A DNA stretch of 48,918 nucleotides. Source: a virus. The position numbers and the translations under genes are program-made. The notes beneath the pieces were generated by a model. That model ran no database searches. It saw only the letters and a program-made list of their open reading frames with translations, and had not been told where the DNA came from. The DNA lies in the IMG/VR virus record IMGVR_UViG_3300036850_000045, positions 1 through 48,918 of that record; one strand, 5' to 3'. Below, in pieces: positions 1 to 7,249 of the stretch (position 1 is the stretch's first letter; each line of letters opens with the position of its first letter).

Positions 1-127
1 TGCTGGTGTGGTTCCGTGGGGCGCTGTTTATGTTGGACGCGAAAGGCGAGCGGGGCCGGATTACGGGACGGCAACAGGCCCTCCTAGACGATGGGTTTCC
101 ATTGCGGTTCGCGAAGACACCTCAAGA
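1..127. repeat. Terminal direct repeat, left copy
   Basis: These 127 bases are identical to the last 127 bases of the window (48792-48918). An exact end-to-end overlap of this size is the usual signature of a circular or circularly permuted molecule assembled by a k-mer method. It is probably not a biological terminal repeat, because it falls inside a coding sequence that reads smoothly across the junction. Confidence 0.95.
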
Positions 128-158
128 CGCACTGAAAGCCATCGGTGCGATCCGATGA
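1..158 (+). CDS. VRR-NUC-like nuclease, C-terminal part (gene wraps around the window ends)
   Basis: This is the end of an 87-residue protein that starts at 48686. Read across the circular junction it has a FD...(12 residues)...LDAKG arrangement followed by a TGRQQALLDDG segment. This matches the PD-(D/E)xK core of small phage VRR-NUC-type nucleases: acidic residue, hydrophobic strand, D/E-x-K, then a Q-rich helix. Such proteins are thought to cut branched or recombining DNA. In this copy the frame begins at base 3. The stop at 156-158 overlaps the start of the next gene. The family call is by motif only. Confidence 0.6.
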   Translation, partial: LVWFRGALFMLDAKGERGRITGRQQALLDDGFPLRFAKTPQDALKAIGAIR

Positions 159-622
159 ACAACGCGCTCATGTTCTCAAAAGCGTCGGACGAATGGAGAA
201 CGCCAAAAGAGTTCTTCGAGGCTCTCGATGCAGAGTTCGGGTTTGACGCCGACATGGCCGCCAGCGCGGAGAACTGCTGGAAGGATAACTATTGGGGTCC
301 AGATCATCACCGCGCGGATCGGCGGAACTCGCTAGTGTTTCGCTGGCCCGATGTGTGTTTCTTGAATCCCCCGTACAGCCGGTGTCGTGAGTTCATCGCG
401 AAAGCGGCCGAAGAGGCGCGGCATGGGAGCACCGTCGTATGTCTCGTCCCTTCGCGTACCGACACACGCTGGTGGCATGCATACGTCTGGGACCGCGAGC
501 AGCATCGGCCGAGAGCTGGCGTAGAAGTGCGCTTCGTGAAGGGCCGATTAAAGTTCGGCGGGGCCTCGGCCGGCGCGCCGTTTCCGAGCGTGGTGATTGT
601 GTTCCGGAGTCCGATCCGATGA
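155..622 (+). CDS. dam: Phage DNA N6-adenine methyltransferase (Dam-like)
   Basis: A protein of 155 residues that should transfer a methyl group from SAM to adenine N6. The N-terminal segment SDEWRTPKEFFEALDAEFGFD is typical of phage Dam-type enzymes. The catalytic NPPYS motif lies near residue 71, and a C-terminal segment RFVKGRLKF resembles the substrate-side strand of this family. The start is the ATG at 155, coupled by ATGA to the nuclease stop. Likely roles are protection from host restriction or marking of phage DNA. A second DNA methyltransferase follows at 810. Confidence 0.88.
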   Translation: MNNALMFSKASDEWRTPKEFFEALDAEFGFDADMAASAENCWKDNYWGPDHHRADRRNSLVFRWPDVCFLNPPYSRCREFIAKAAEEARHGSTVVCLVPSRTDTRWWHAYVWDREQHRPRAGVEVRFVKGRLKFGGASAGAPFPSVVIVFRSPIR

Positions 623-816
623 GACCAGCATTTCCAGTTGCCGCCGTGCGGTGTGCGACATGTCGGTTCCGCACGAAACGGGTGGTGCGTGAAGAGGACG
701 GTAAGTACGGGCCGTGCTCGCGGTGTGGCGGGCGGCTGGCGCTGAGTCAGGAGCAAGCCGAGCGGCGGGCTGCGAAGGCGAAGGCGGATCTACAAAGGAT
801 GGGGTTGGAGTGCTGA
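619..816 (+). CDS. Small zinc-ribbon protein
   Basis: A 65-residue protein with two cysteine pairs, CATC near residue 12 and CSRC near residue 33, followed by a basic helical tail rich in Ala, Lys and Arg. This is a zinc-ribbon or knuckle layout, so DNA or RNA binding is plausible. It starts by ATGA overlap with the Dam gene and its stop overlaps the next start, so it belongs to the same transcript. No specific family recognised. Confidence 0.7.
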   Translation: MRPAFPVAAVRCATCRFRTKRVVREEDGKYGPCSRCGGRLALSQEQAERRAAKAKADLQRMGLEC

Positions 817-1772
817 TTCGTGGGGATGCCCGGTCCTTACCGCTCAAGGATGGCTGCGTTGATTGCGTAGTGACGAGTCCGCCGTACTTCGGTTTGAGAG
901 ATTACGGCAATGCGGAACAGATTGGGCTCGAGCCGACGCCCGACGCGTACGTGCAGGCGCTGGTGGAAGTCTTTCGAGAGGTGCGGCGCGTGTTGAAATC
1001 GTGCGGGACGGTTTGGCTCAACATCGGCGACTCGTATGCGGCTGGCGGCAAAGGCGGTGGCGGGTCGTTCATGGCCGAGCGACGAGAGGCGGCATGGCAA
1101 AAACGATCGACGCTGAATGGCTGGCGACGACAGCCGGAAGGCTGCAAGGAAAAAGACTTGCTTGGCATTCCCTGGCGCGTCGCCTTTGCCCTCCGGGCCG
1201 ATGGCTGGTATCTCCGCTCAGACATCATCTGGTCCAAACCGAATCCGATGCCTGAATCCGTGACGGATCGGCCAACGAAAGCACATGAGTATCTATTTCT
1301 GCTGAGCAAGAACGAGCGGTACTACTACGACGCGGACGCGATCGCGGAGCCATTACCCGAAGTCAGCGTGAGACGGTACGAGCACGCGGTTCGGACGAAT
1401 GAACGCTTTGACCCGAAGCGGCACAAACACACCGACGGCGTGCAGTCACTGATGGAGGTTCTAACGCGCGCGGCGGCTGGCGTGCTGGAAAAGGGCACGC
1501 GAAATAAGCGTAGCGTATGGCACGTCAATACATCTCCCTATGCCGGCGCACACTTCGCCACCATGCCGGAAAAACTCATTGAGCCGTGCATTCTGGCGGG
1601 CTGTCCGCTCGGCGGGCTAGTGCTTGATCCGTTTGTGGGCTCAGGAACTGTTGTCGCCGTAGCCCAACGCCTCGGCCGGCGCGGCGTCGGCGTGGACTTG
1701 TCGTATCAAGACTTGGCGAAAGAACGGACGGCGCAACGAGGGATTCCGTTTACCGATGAGAGGACGGCCTAA
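810..1772 (+). CDS. DNA methyltransferase, beta class (N4-cytosine or N6-adenine)
   Basis: A SAM-dependent DNA methyltransferase of 320 residues. The catalytic motif TSPPYFGLRDYG (motif IV) is near the N terminus and the SAM-binding motif DPFVGSG (motif I) is near the C terminus, which is the circular order of beta-class enzymes. An SPPY core is common in N4-cytosine enzymes but also occurs in some N6-adenine ones. I chose the GTG at 810, which overlaps the previous stop by 7 bp and sits behind a purine-rich stretch (aaagga). No partner restriction enzyme is nearby, so it is best read as an orphan, probably anti-restriction, methylase. Confidence 0.88.
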   Translation: MLIRGDARSLPLKDGCVDCVVTSPPYFGLRDYGNAEQIGLEPTPDAYVQALVEVFREVRRVLKSCGTVWLNIGDSYAAGGKGGGGSFMAERREAAWQKRSTLNGWRRQPEGCKEKDLLGIPWRVAFALRADGWYLRSDIIWSKPNPMPESVTDRPTKAHEYLFLLSKNERYYYDADAIAEPLPEVSVRRYEHAVRTNERFDPKRHKHTDGVQSLMEVLTRAAAGVLEKGTRNKRSVWHVNTSPYAGAHFATMPEKLIEPCILAGCPLGGLVLDPFVGSGTVVAVAQRLGRRGVGVDLSYQDLAKERTAQRGIPFTDERTA

Positions 1773-1776
1773 CTCT

Positions 1777-2187
1777 ATGCCAGTCAAGCGAACGCAACAG
1801 AAAGCGAAACGCCATCGCATTCGACGCGGCAGCCATGTTGAGCGTCGAACCTGTGCGGTGTGTGGCGAGTCGTATTTGCCGTGGTGGGTGGAGCAACAGA
1901 CATGTCACCAGGCCTGTGCCCGGGTGTTGGGCGGGCGCGGGAATCGTGAAGCCAAGATCGCCAAACTGATGCGGGTCATTCAGCTCCGGAGAGACGCCAA
2001 AAAGAGGGCGCTCGAGGCCGAGTGTCGCGAACGCTGGCCCAACATGACCGCGCGTGAAATCGAGATTGCGAATTTCTTCGTGAAGCTGGGGTACAAGCGA
2101 GGATATAGCAAAGCCGTCTCAGGACAGGTGAGCGCGCGACGCTCGATGGGGGGGCGCTTGTCGGCTAAGCGGAACGCAGCGGCATGA
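1777..2187 (+). CDS. Zinc-finger protein, unknown
   Basis: A protein of 136 residues with a very basic N terminus, then a four-cysteine site (CAVC, then CHQAC) near residues 27-47, then a helical C-terminal half ending in a basic tail. I use the ATG at 1777, about 12 bases after a gagagg ribosome-binding sequence; an in-frame ATG at 1756 overlaps the methyltransferase. A nucleic-acid-binding role is likely but no family is recognised. Its stop overlaps the next start (ATGA). Confidence 0.65.
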   Translation: MPVKRTQQKAKRHRIRRGSHVERRTCAVCGESYLPWWVEQQTCHQACARVLGGRGNREAKIAKLMRVIQLRRDAKKRALEAECRERWPNMTAREIEIANFFVKLGYKRGYSKAVSGQVSARRSMGGRLSAKRNAAA

Positions 2188-2444
2188 GCACCCGCCGCCA
2201 TTACGTCGGCACGAGCACCGAGAGCGTGCGCCTCGTGCGGATGCGGCGTCAGAATCGTGGGCTCTGCATTGACTGCGGGCAACCCCGCGGAATTACGCCC
2301 TATCTCCGGTGCCGAGCATGTCGAGTGCGTCATTCCAATTATGAGACCCGCAAACATGCCGAGCGGAAACTCTGGCTGATGTTTGCGGCTGGAATCGGCG
2401 CGGCATTGTCGCCACTGCCGCTGAATCGTGGAGATGGCACATGA
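2184..2444 (+). CDS. Small zinc-knuckle protein
   Basis: A protein of 86 residues carrying CIDC and CRAC pairs about 14 residues apart in a strongly basic context. The C-terminal third contains a short hydrophobic stretch (LMFAAGIGAAL) that may be a helix rather than a true membrane segment. Coupled by ATGA on both sides. The cysteine layout resembles the small zinc modules that often accompany phage nucleases and DNA-modifying enzymes. Confidence 0.6.
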   Translation: MSTRRHYVGTSTESVRLVRMRRQNRGLCIDCGQPRGITPYLRCRACRVRHSNYETRKHAERKLWLMFAAGIGAALSPLPLNRGDGT

Positions 2445-2629
2445 GCGAAGAGACGATGAGCCAAGAAGAATGGCTGGATCGGTACGAACGTCGCTTCATC
2501 GCGCGGTGCATTCCGGCGCATGTCGCGCGTGAGGCCGCGAGGGCCGAGCCGTTCGAGGTGCTGGCTGATGGCTATGAAGACGATCCAGAAGGTGCGGCAG
2601 ACCTCGAAATGTCATATTGGCGCGATTGA
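2441..2629 (+). CDS. Small acidic protein, unknown
   Basis: A protein of 62 residues, acidic at both ends with a basic, helical centre. It starts by ATGA overlap with the preceding gene. Nothing in it is recognised. Its stop is followed at once by the first copy of a short repeated intergenic sequence (2630-2644). Confidence 0.55.
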   Translation: MSEETMSQEEWLDRYERRFIARCIPAHVAREAARAEPFEVLADGYEDDPEGAADLEMSYWRD

Positions 2630-2644
2630 GCCTCAGAGGGGCAG
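2630..2644 (+). repeat. Short intergenic repeat, copy 1 (contains ribosome-binding sequence)
   Basis: The 15-mer gcctcagaggggcag recurs exactly at 2825-2839. It lies at a gene end and supplies a purine-rich gagggg stretch upstream of the ATG at 2648. Confidence 0.7.
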
Positions 2645-2647
2645 TAA

Positions 2648-2848
2648 ATGAGCAAGGCGTGCGGTCGAAAAGAGCCAAAGAAGAAGCGCCAAGGCAAGTG
2701 CAAGGGCTGCGGGCATTCGCTTGAGCGGCACCGCGAGTACGCCGGCAACGGGCGGAATCGCCACGGCAGTCGGCTGGTCTGCATCGCTGACAACTGTACG
2801 GCTTGGACGGAATGCCGCGGTGAGGCCTCAGAGGGGCAGGGAGCCTGA
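2648..2848 (+). CDS. Small basic cysteine-rich protein
   Basis: A protein of 66 residues: a lysine-rich N terminus, then CKGC near residue 18, later CIADNC and a final single Cys, suggesting a zinc site. Its last codons (encoding EGQGA) lie inside the repeated intergenic sequence, so the C terminus is repeat-derived. The next gene ends with the same five residues. Confidence 0.55.
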   Translation: MSKACGRKEPKKKRQGKCKGCGHSLERHREYAGNGRNRHGSRLVCIADNCTAWTECRGEASEGQGA

Positions 2849-2850
2849 GC
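2825..2850 (+). repeat. Short intergenic repeat, copy 2
   Basis: Bases 2831-2850 (gaggggcagggagcctgagc) are identical to 3031-3050, exactly 200 bp downstream, and 2825-2839 match copy 1. The repeat spans the 3' end of one gene and the leader of the next. Confidence 0.75.
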
Positions 2851-2853
2851 TAT

Positions 2854-3048
2854 ATGTTTCCAGAAGAAACGCACGTCAAGATTCTGCAGCGCATCGACGC
2901 GATTGAGGCTGAAATGTTCGGCATCTATCGCAGGCTGGAACGATTGCGATTGGACCTTCAGGCGAAGTGGCGCGTGTTGCCGAGCGGCGCGCGATGGTCT
3001 GAAGAGCGTGTCGATAAAAAAGTCAACGGAGAGGGGCAGGGAGCCTGA
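2854..3048 (+). CDS. Small coiled-coil-like protein
   Basis: A protein of 64 residues. Residues 5-38 form a heptad-like helix (ILQRIDAIEAEMFGIYRRLERL) suited to a coiled-coil dimer. The C terminus EGQGA matches that of the previous gene because both end in the same repeated sequence. The start ATG lies 5 bp after the preceding stop. Function unknown. Confidence 0.55.
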   Translation: MFPEETHVKILQRIDAIEAEMFGIYRRLERLRLDLQAKWRVLPSGARWSEERVDKKVNGEGQGA

Positions 3049-3050
3049 GC
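3031..3050 (+). repeat. Short intergenic repeat, copy 3
   Basis: Exact 20-bp copy of 2831-2850. A shorter relative (aagggcagggtagagg) precedes the gene starting at 3462, so the element seems to have spread between small genes together with its purine-rich ribosome-binding stretch. Confidence 0.75.
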
Positions 3051-3080
3051 AGTACACCATGGAAAGGGGAGAGGGATCTA

Positions 3081-3431
3081 ATGGCCGACGCTGAGACCCG
3101 CCTATTGATCGAGCAGTTGATTGCGGCTGGAGATAAGTTGCAGGCTGAGGTCTGGGCGACATATGGACCGTTGCCGCGCGTTGAGCCTCTGTACGAGGAA
3201 TGGCACAAAGCTACAGACGAACTCGACGCCCTCCTCCAGTCCGTACGATCCGTCACCCCACAGGAGCCGAACAGTGAGGTCTGTGTTGTATGCCGCATTG
3301 ACTACGACCCAAAGGGCGGGCAGCGCGCGGGTGTGCCGTGGGGCATTTGGGGGAAAGGTTGGCGCGTCTGTAAGTGGTGCGTGCAGGCCGGGCGTGATGA
3401 GAAGCGAAAGCGCGAACGGGCTGCAAATTAA
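3081..3431 (+). CDS. Zinc-binding protein, unknown
   Basis: A protein of 116 residues with an N-terminal helical half and a C-terminal half carrying CVVC and CKWC pairs about 30 residues apart (positions about 70 and 101), followed by a basic tail. This looks like a treble-clef or zinc-ribbon fold of the kind found in HNH-like proteins, but no HNH catalytic residues are visible. The ATG follows a good purine-rich site (ggaaaggggagaggg). Confidence 0.6.
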   Translation: MADAETRLLIEQLIAAGDKLQAEVWATYGPLPRVEPLYEEWHKATDELDALLQSVRSVTPQEPNSEVCVVCRIDYDPKGGQRAGVPWGIWGKGWRVCKWCVQAGRDEKRKRERAAN

Positions 3432-3461
3432 GCAGCCACAGTGCCAAGGGCAGGGTAGAGG

Positions 3462-3677
3462 ATGACCCCCAAGCTGGAATGCCCGCGCTGCGGCGGCTAC
3501 GTCTCGCGCGTCACAGATGCTCGACCGAGCACGGATGGCAGCGAGTTCTTCAGGCGGCGGGAGTGTGCAGCGTGCGGTCTACGCTATAGCACGAGCGAAA
3601 AAATCAGCAAGTCCACAACATCTAGTAGCACAACCAGCGATAATCTACAGTATCCTGCGAGGCGTGACTCTCGCTGA
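3462..3677 (+). CDS. NrdR-like zinc-ribbon protein lacking an ATP-cone
   Basis: A protein of 71 residues. Residues 6-50 follow the zinc-ribbon of the transcriptional repressor NrdR closely: LECPRCGG, then V-T-D-A-R-P, then FRRRECAACGLRYSTSE. NrdR controls ribonucleotide reductase genes and normally continues into a nucleotide-sensing ATP-cone; here that domain is replaced by a short Ser/Thr-rich tail. It may bind NrdR-box-like DNA without sensing nucleotides, or interfere with host NrdR. No ribonucleotide reductase is present in the window. The next gene overlaps its 3' end by 14 bp. Confidence 0.7.
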   Translation: MTPKLECPRCGGYVSRVTDARPSTDGSEFFRRRECAACGLRYSTSEKISKSTTSSSTTSDNLQYPARRDSR

Positions 3678-4035
3678 TGGAACATTTGATCCGATTCACT
3701 TCGGACACATCCAATACCTGCTCGTCGCTGCCCATCTAGACCCGCCGCTCGTCGTCCACGTCGCCCCAGACGAGGCGATCCTGGCCAAGGGTCGGGCCCC
3801 GTTCCAATCCCGCCAGGAACGGGCCATGACACTCCTCGCTCTGGGTTGTGTAGACCGGGTGCGCATGTGGCCCTCATTGGCGGACGCGATTGATGAAGAA
3901 CAGCCCAGGTATCTCGTGAAAGGCGCGGAGTGGCGCGGGAAGCTGCCAAAGGACGTGCTGGAGGCCTGCCAGCGGAACGGTGTGGAGATTGTGTATACGG
4001 ACGTCAATGCTCCGCGGAGTCGAGAGCGGCTGTGA
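3664..4035 (+). CDS. HxGH nucleotidyltransferase (cytidylyl/adenylyltransferase-like)
   Basis: A protein of 123 residues. The N-terminal ADGTFDPIHFGHIQYL matches the G-T-F-D-x-x-H-x-G-H signature of the nucleotidyltransferase superfamily. The middle LVKGAEWRGKLP resembles the (L)VKG-D segment of RfaE/HldE-type enzymes that load a nucleotide onto a sugar phosphate. It heads the sugar island, so activation of a sugar or alditol phosphate is the best guess. The start is taken as GTG 3664; the open frame extends upstream inside the previous gene, but homology begins here. Confidence 0.8.
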   Translation: MTLADGTFDPIHFGHIQYLLVAAHLDPPLVVHVAPDEAILAKGRAPFQSRQERAMTLLALGCVDRVRMWPSLADAIDEEQPRYLVKGAEWRGKLPKDVLEACQRNGVEIVYTDVNAPRSRERL

Positions 4036-4694
4036 CATTCGACGCACAACGCAGTCAGGCGGAAAGAGATCTGGCGCGGTTTGAAGCCCTCGTGCTCTCA
4101 CAGCAGCCAGCCAGCGAGCCGTGGTCGCCGGTGACGGACTACTCATTTGAGGCTCGGAAGGAGATCGAGGGCAAACACCCGGAGTTAATCTTCAAGCATC
4201 TGATTCCGTGCGATGACGCCGATGTGCTCGACTACGGGTGTGGGCCGCAGGGCCATCTCGTGCGGTTGCTCCGTGAATACCGAGATCGCTATGCGCCAAC
4301 CAGCCAAGTCGGCATCATCGGTTACGACCCGCAGGCTGATGAGACAGTGGCGGGGCTATCGCGCGAGATAGGCCGCATCGCAGCCGTGTGGGATCTTGTG
4401 ATCTGTCGCGAAGTGTTGGAGCATTGCACGGTTCGTGAGATTCGACAAGTAGTGTCTCGGTTGTGCGACTTGTCGGCGCAATTTGTGTACATAACCACGA
4501 GGTTCCATCCAGATCCGCAATCCCTCCTCGACGTGGCTACCCACGATGGGTTGGATCCTACCCACCAGAGCATGCTTAATCAAGACCTGCTTAGGGTTCT
4601 CTTTATTTTGGAAGGATTTAGGCGTAGGTCTGATTTAGAAAAACGCATGGATTGGCAGCAGAAAGGTCGAGTGCTGGTCTATGAGCGCACGTAA
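4032..4694 (+). CDS. Class I SAM-dependent methyltransferase
   Basis: A protein of 220 residues. DVLDYGCGPQGHLVRLL near residue 60 is the SAM-binding motif I (D-x-G-C-G), IGYDPQ gives the acidic residue after strand 2, and WDLVICREVLEH is motif IV of small-molecule methyltransferases. Because the neighbours are sugar enzymes, a sugar or glycan substrate is more likely than DNA. GTG start at 4032 overlaps the nucleotidyltransferase stop. Confidence 0.8.
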   Translation: MTFDAQRSQAERDLARFEALVLSQQPASEPWSPVTDYSFEARKEIEGKHPELIFKHLIPCDDADVLDYGCGPQGHLVRLLREYRDRYAPTSQVGIIGYDPQADETVAGLSREIGRIAAVWDLVICREVLEHCTVREIRQVVSRLCDLSAQFVYITTRFHPDPQSLLDVATHDGLDPTHQSMLNQDLLRVLFILEGFRRRSDLEKRMDWQQKGRVLVYERT

Positions 4695-4890
4695 CGACTA
4701 CAGAATCGAACGGAACGACGTCAGCGGTCTCTATCGCGTGAAGCGGCGCTGGCTGGGCGTGTTCTGGTTCGTCTGCGGCACCGATTATAAAGACTTCGAA
4801 TTTGAAACGCCTGAAGAAGCTGAGTGGGCCATCACACGCGCGCTTGAGGACGAAGCGAAGCGTCGCGGGCGTTGGGTACGAGTCAAGTGA
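4681..4890 (+). CDS. Small basic protein, unknown
   Basis: A protein of 69 residues predicted to contain a three-strand sheet (YRIERND, YRVKRRWLGVFWFVCG, FEFETPEEAE) followed by a helix. No family recognised. It overlaps the methyltransferase by 14 bp and its stop overlaps the start of the glycosyltransferase, so it is translated within the sugar operon. Confidence 0.55.
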   Translation: MSARNDYRIERNDVSGLYRVKRRWLGVFWFVCGTDYKDFEFETPEEAEWAITRALEDEAKRRGRWVRVK

Positions 4891-5741
4891 TGATTGACGC
4901 CGTGCTCTCATATCACGTGAATGGTGCAACGTGCGGCGTCGCGAAGTTCAACCAGCAGCTCGCGGACAGGCTCGGCGTGCCGTGCCTACCATTCGATCGG
5001 GCCGCGCACTCGAAATATCCGCTGTACTCGATCAAGCTCGCCGAGATTCCAGACGCAGGCCCGTGGCATCCCGAGCCGCCCTTCCAGTTGTTCTTGCATG
5101 ATTGGCGCGAGGCCGATCGCTTCGTCTCGTGGCTCTATAGCGCGGATCGTATCTTTGTGGCGAATCTCGCGATCGGGCGACAACTCGACAAATACATCGC
5201 CGACTGGGATGAGGCCTTCTGTCCGGCCACGATCCAAGGCAATCCGCACCGAGCCGATCTGAACGTGCTGACGTTTGGCATGGCGCACAAGATCAATCTG
5301 TCGCATTTCGTGCGGCTGAAAGTGCTCCTCGATAATACCCGTGAGGATTATACGGTCAGCGTGTCCACGGCGGTGCATGAGGGATCGCCATGGTCGGAAG
5401 TCTCAGAAGCCGGCGACCGGCTGCGCGCCATCTTCGGCGACTGCACGCGCGTGTTGGGCTATCTGGCGGACGATGCGTTGGCGCGAGAACTTCAAGACTG
5501 CGCAGCGGTGGCCATGTTTTTCGATCCAGCCGTACGAGCCAACAACACGACGTTTTGGGCGGCCCTGGGCGCAGGGAAAGCGGTAATCAGTAACCGCGAT
5601 ACTGACTCGCCGCAAGTCGGCGGGTGGTACGACATCAATGAGTTGGTGCAATTCCCAGATTGGCGCGCGCATCATCAGAATGCGTCATATTTCGAAGCGC
5701 AGTACGGATGGGACCGACTCTTGGGGATCGTGCAGCGATGA
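4890..5741 (+). CDS. Glycosyltransferase-like protein (GT-B fold suspected)
   Basis: A protein of 283 residues. Near the N terminus HVNGATCGVAKFNQQLADRL resembles the glycine-containing acceptor-side loop of GT4-type enzymes. The C-terminal half has TFWAALGAGKAVISNRD, like the donor-side region where GT-B enzymes bind the nucleotide sugar. ATG at 4890 overlaps the previous stop. The location upstream of a CMP-nonulosonate pathway makes a glycan-building role likely. The acceptor is unknown and the classification is by resemblance only. Confidence 0.65.
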   Translation: MIDAVLSYHVNGATCGVAKFNQQLADRLGVPCLPFDRAAHSKYPLYSIKLAEIPDAGPWHPEPPFQLFLHDWREADRFVSWLYSADRIFVANLAIGRQLDKYIADWDEAFCPATIQGNPHRADLNVLTFGMAHKINLSHFVRLKVLLDNTREDYTVSVSTAVHEGSPWSEVSEAGDRLRAIFGDCTRVLGYLADDALARELQDCAAVAMFFDPAVRANNTTFWAALGAGKAVISNRDTDSPQVGGWYDINELVQFPDWRAHHQNASYFEAQYGWDRLLGIVQR

Positions 5742-5965
5742 AGCTATTCTTGTTTGAACGAATCGAACACGCATCCACCAACTACCATAAGGAGGGCGGG
5801 GCTGTCGTCATCGCGTCGGACGAATCTACCGCGCGCGCATTAATCGCAAGCGGTGACGGAGAAGTCATCATCTCGGATGAAGAGTGGAGCAAGGCGATAG
5901 TGTTTGAGTTGGTTGGCGAACACGAGCCGCGCGTGATCGCGTTCCCAGATGCCGGATGCTGCTGA
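5738..5965 (+). CDS. Small protein, unknown
   Basis: A protein of 75 residues, mostly beta with an acidic middle and a final double cysteine. ATGA overlap with the glycosyltransferase upstream. No motif recognised; it may be an accessory subunit of the neighbouring sugar enzymes. Confidence 0.5.
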   Translation: MKLFLFERIEHASTNYHKEGGAVVIASDESTARALIASGDGEVIISDEEWSKAIVFELVGEHEPRVIAFPDAGCC

Positions 5966-5969
5966 AGTC

Positions 5970-6887
5970 ATGCGCGAGTTAACCATTGCTGGGCGCCTGA
6001 TTAGCGACAGCGAGCCTGCCTATGTCATCGCTGAACTCGGTGGCAATCATCAGGGGCGGCTGGAGCATGCCTGGAAACTGATCAAGTCCGCGCATCAATG
6101 TGGCGCATCAGCGGTGAAGCTCCAGAAGCGACAGAATCACACACTGTATTCCGATGCGCTGCTGCATCAGCCGTATGAGAACGAGCACAGCTTCGGCCGG
6201 ACGTACGGAGAGCATCGCCACGCGCTCGAATTGGGCGAACGAGAATATCGCGAGCTGCAGAAGTGGAGTGCCAGTCTGCCGATTCCGTTGTTCGCGACGG
6301 CATTCGATGAACCGAGCGCCGACTTGCTTGCAGCCCTGGACGTGCCCGCCATCAAGATTCACTCTGGTGGCTTGACGGACAAGCCGTTGCTGCGGCATGT
6401 CGCGTCGTTGGGGAAGCCGATCATCTTGTCAACCGGCGGCGGGACCGAGAAGGACATTGACCGCGCGATAGATAACGTGTATTGCGGGGGGGGTTGTCCG
6501 TTGGCGATCCTACATTGCACGGCTTCCTACCCATTGAAGCCAGAGGAAGCGAATCTGCGGGTCATCGGCACGCTGCGTCAGCGCTATCCCGACTTCGTGA
6601 TCGGCTTCTCGTCGCACTCGCCGGGGATTGCCTTCTCGCTGATTGCTTATGCCTTCGGCGCCAGAATATTCGAGCACCACTTCACAAATAACAGAGCGGC
6701 GAAAGGGACAGACCACGCATTCAGTCTGGAACCGAAAGGATTGGAAACGCTGGTGGATGACCTCGACAAGTTGCGCGTGGCGATCGGGGATGGCGTGAAG
6801 GTGTTCTACAACTCAGAGCGGCGCCCTATCGCGAAAATGAGGAGAACGGAACAGGAGGACGGGACTTGGAAGATCGCCGGCCGGTAG
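5970..6887 (+). CDS. neuB: Nonulosonic (sialic-type) acid synthase, NeuB family, lacking a SAF domain
   Basis: A protein of 305 residues in the family that condenses phosphoenolpyruvate with an amino-hexose to give a nine-carbon sialic-type acid. The TIM-barrel signatures run in order: AELGGNHQG, KIHSGGLTDKPLL, LSTGGGTEKDI, LHCTASYP, IGFSSHSPG and EHHFTNNRAAKGTDHAFSL. Normal NeuB proteins are about 340-350 residues and end in an antifreeze-like SAF domain that completes the neighbouring active site; here the protein stops soon after the barrel. The start at 5970 fits the family; an ATG at 5949 is also open. The cupin gene overlaps its 3' end by 22 bp. Confidence 0.88.
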   Translation: MRELTIAGRLISDSEPAYVIAELGGNHQGRLEHAWKLIKSAHQCGASAVKLQKRQNHTLYSDALLHQPYENEHSFGRTYGEHRHALELGEREYRELQKWSASLPIPLFATAFDEPSADLLAALDVPAIKIHSGGLTDKPLLRHVASLGKPIILSTGGGTEKDIDRAIDNVYCGGGCPLAILHCTASYPLKPEEANLRVIGTLRQRYPDFVIGFSSHSPGIAFSLIAYAFGARIFEHHFTNNRAAKGTDHAFSLEPKGLETLVDDLDKLRVAIGDGVKVFYNSERRPIAKMRRTEQEDGTWKIAGR

Positions 6888-7249
6888 TCGAACGTTTCGA
6901 GCCGCGGGACATCGGGGAAAAACAGTGGGGGCGCGAACTCCTCATCGCGCACACCAAGGACTACATTGGCAAAGTATTGTTGATGAAGGCCGGCTGGGGC
7001 GGTCATCTGCAGTATCACAAGCGCAAGGATGAAGCCTTTTTCGTGTACGGCGGGACCGCGCTGTTGAAGTGGACGACACCAGACGGCGAGCTGCACGAGC
7101 AGGTTATCAGCGATGGCGCGGCGTATCACATTCCGCCAGGGGCTGGGCATCAGGTGATTGCGATCACAGACCTCGTGTTGTTTGAGGTGTCCACGCCGGT
7201 GTTTGATGACCGCGTAATCATTGCGCCGTTCGAGGGGCCCGCGCGGTGA
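6866..7249 (+). CDS. Cupin-domain protein (sugar-phosphate isomerase-like)
   Basis: A single-domain cupin of 127 residues. Metal-binding residues are visible as GGHLQYHKRKDE (two His and a Glu) and the later IPPGAGHQV (His), the two conserved cupin motifs. The sequence resembles the cupin half of mannose-6-phosphate isomerase type II proteins. The TTG start is supported by a strong aggagg site 9 bp upstream and no better ATG. Its overlap with the synthase, which lacks its C-terminal domain, suggests they act together, perhaps as epimerase or accessory subunit. Confidence 0.82.
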   Translation: MEDRRPVVERFEPRDIGEKQWGRELLIAHTKDYIGKVLLMKAGWGGHLQYHKRKDEAFFVYGGTALLKWTTPDGELHEQVISDGAAYHIPPGAGHQVIAITDLVLFEVSTPVFDDRVIIAPFEGPAR

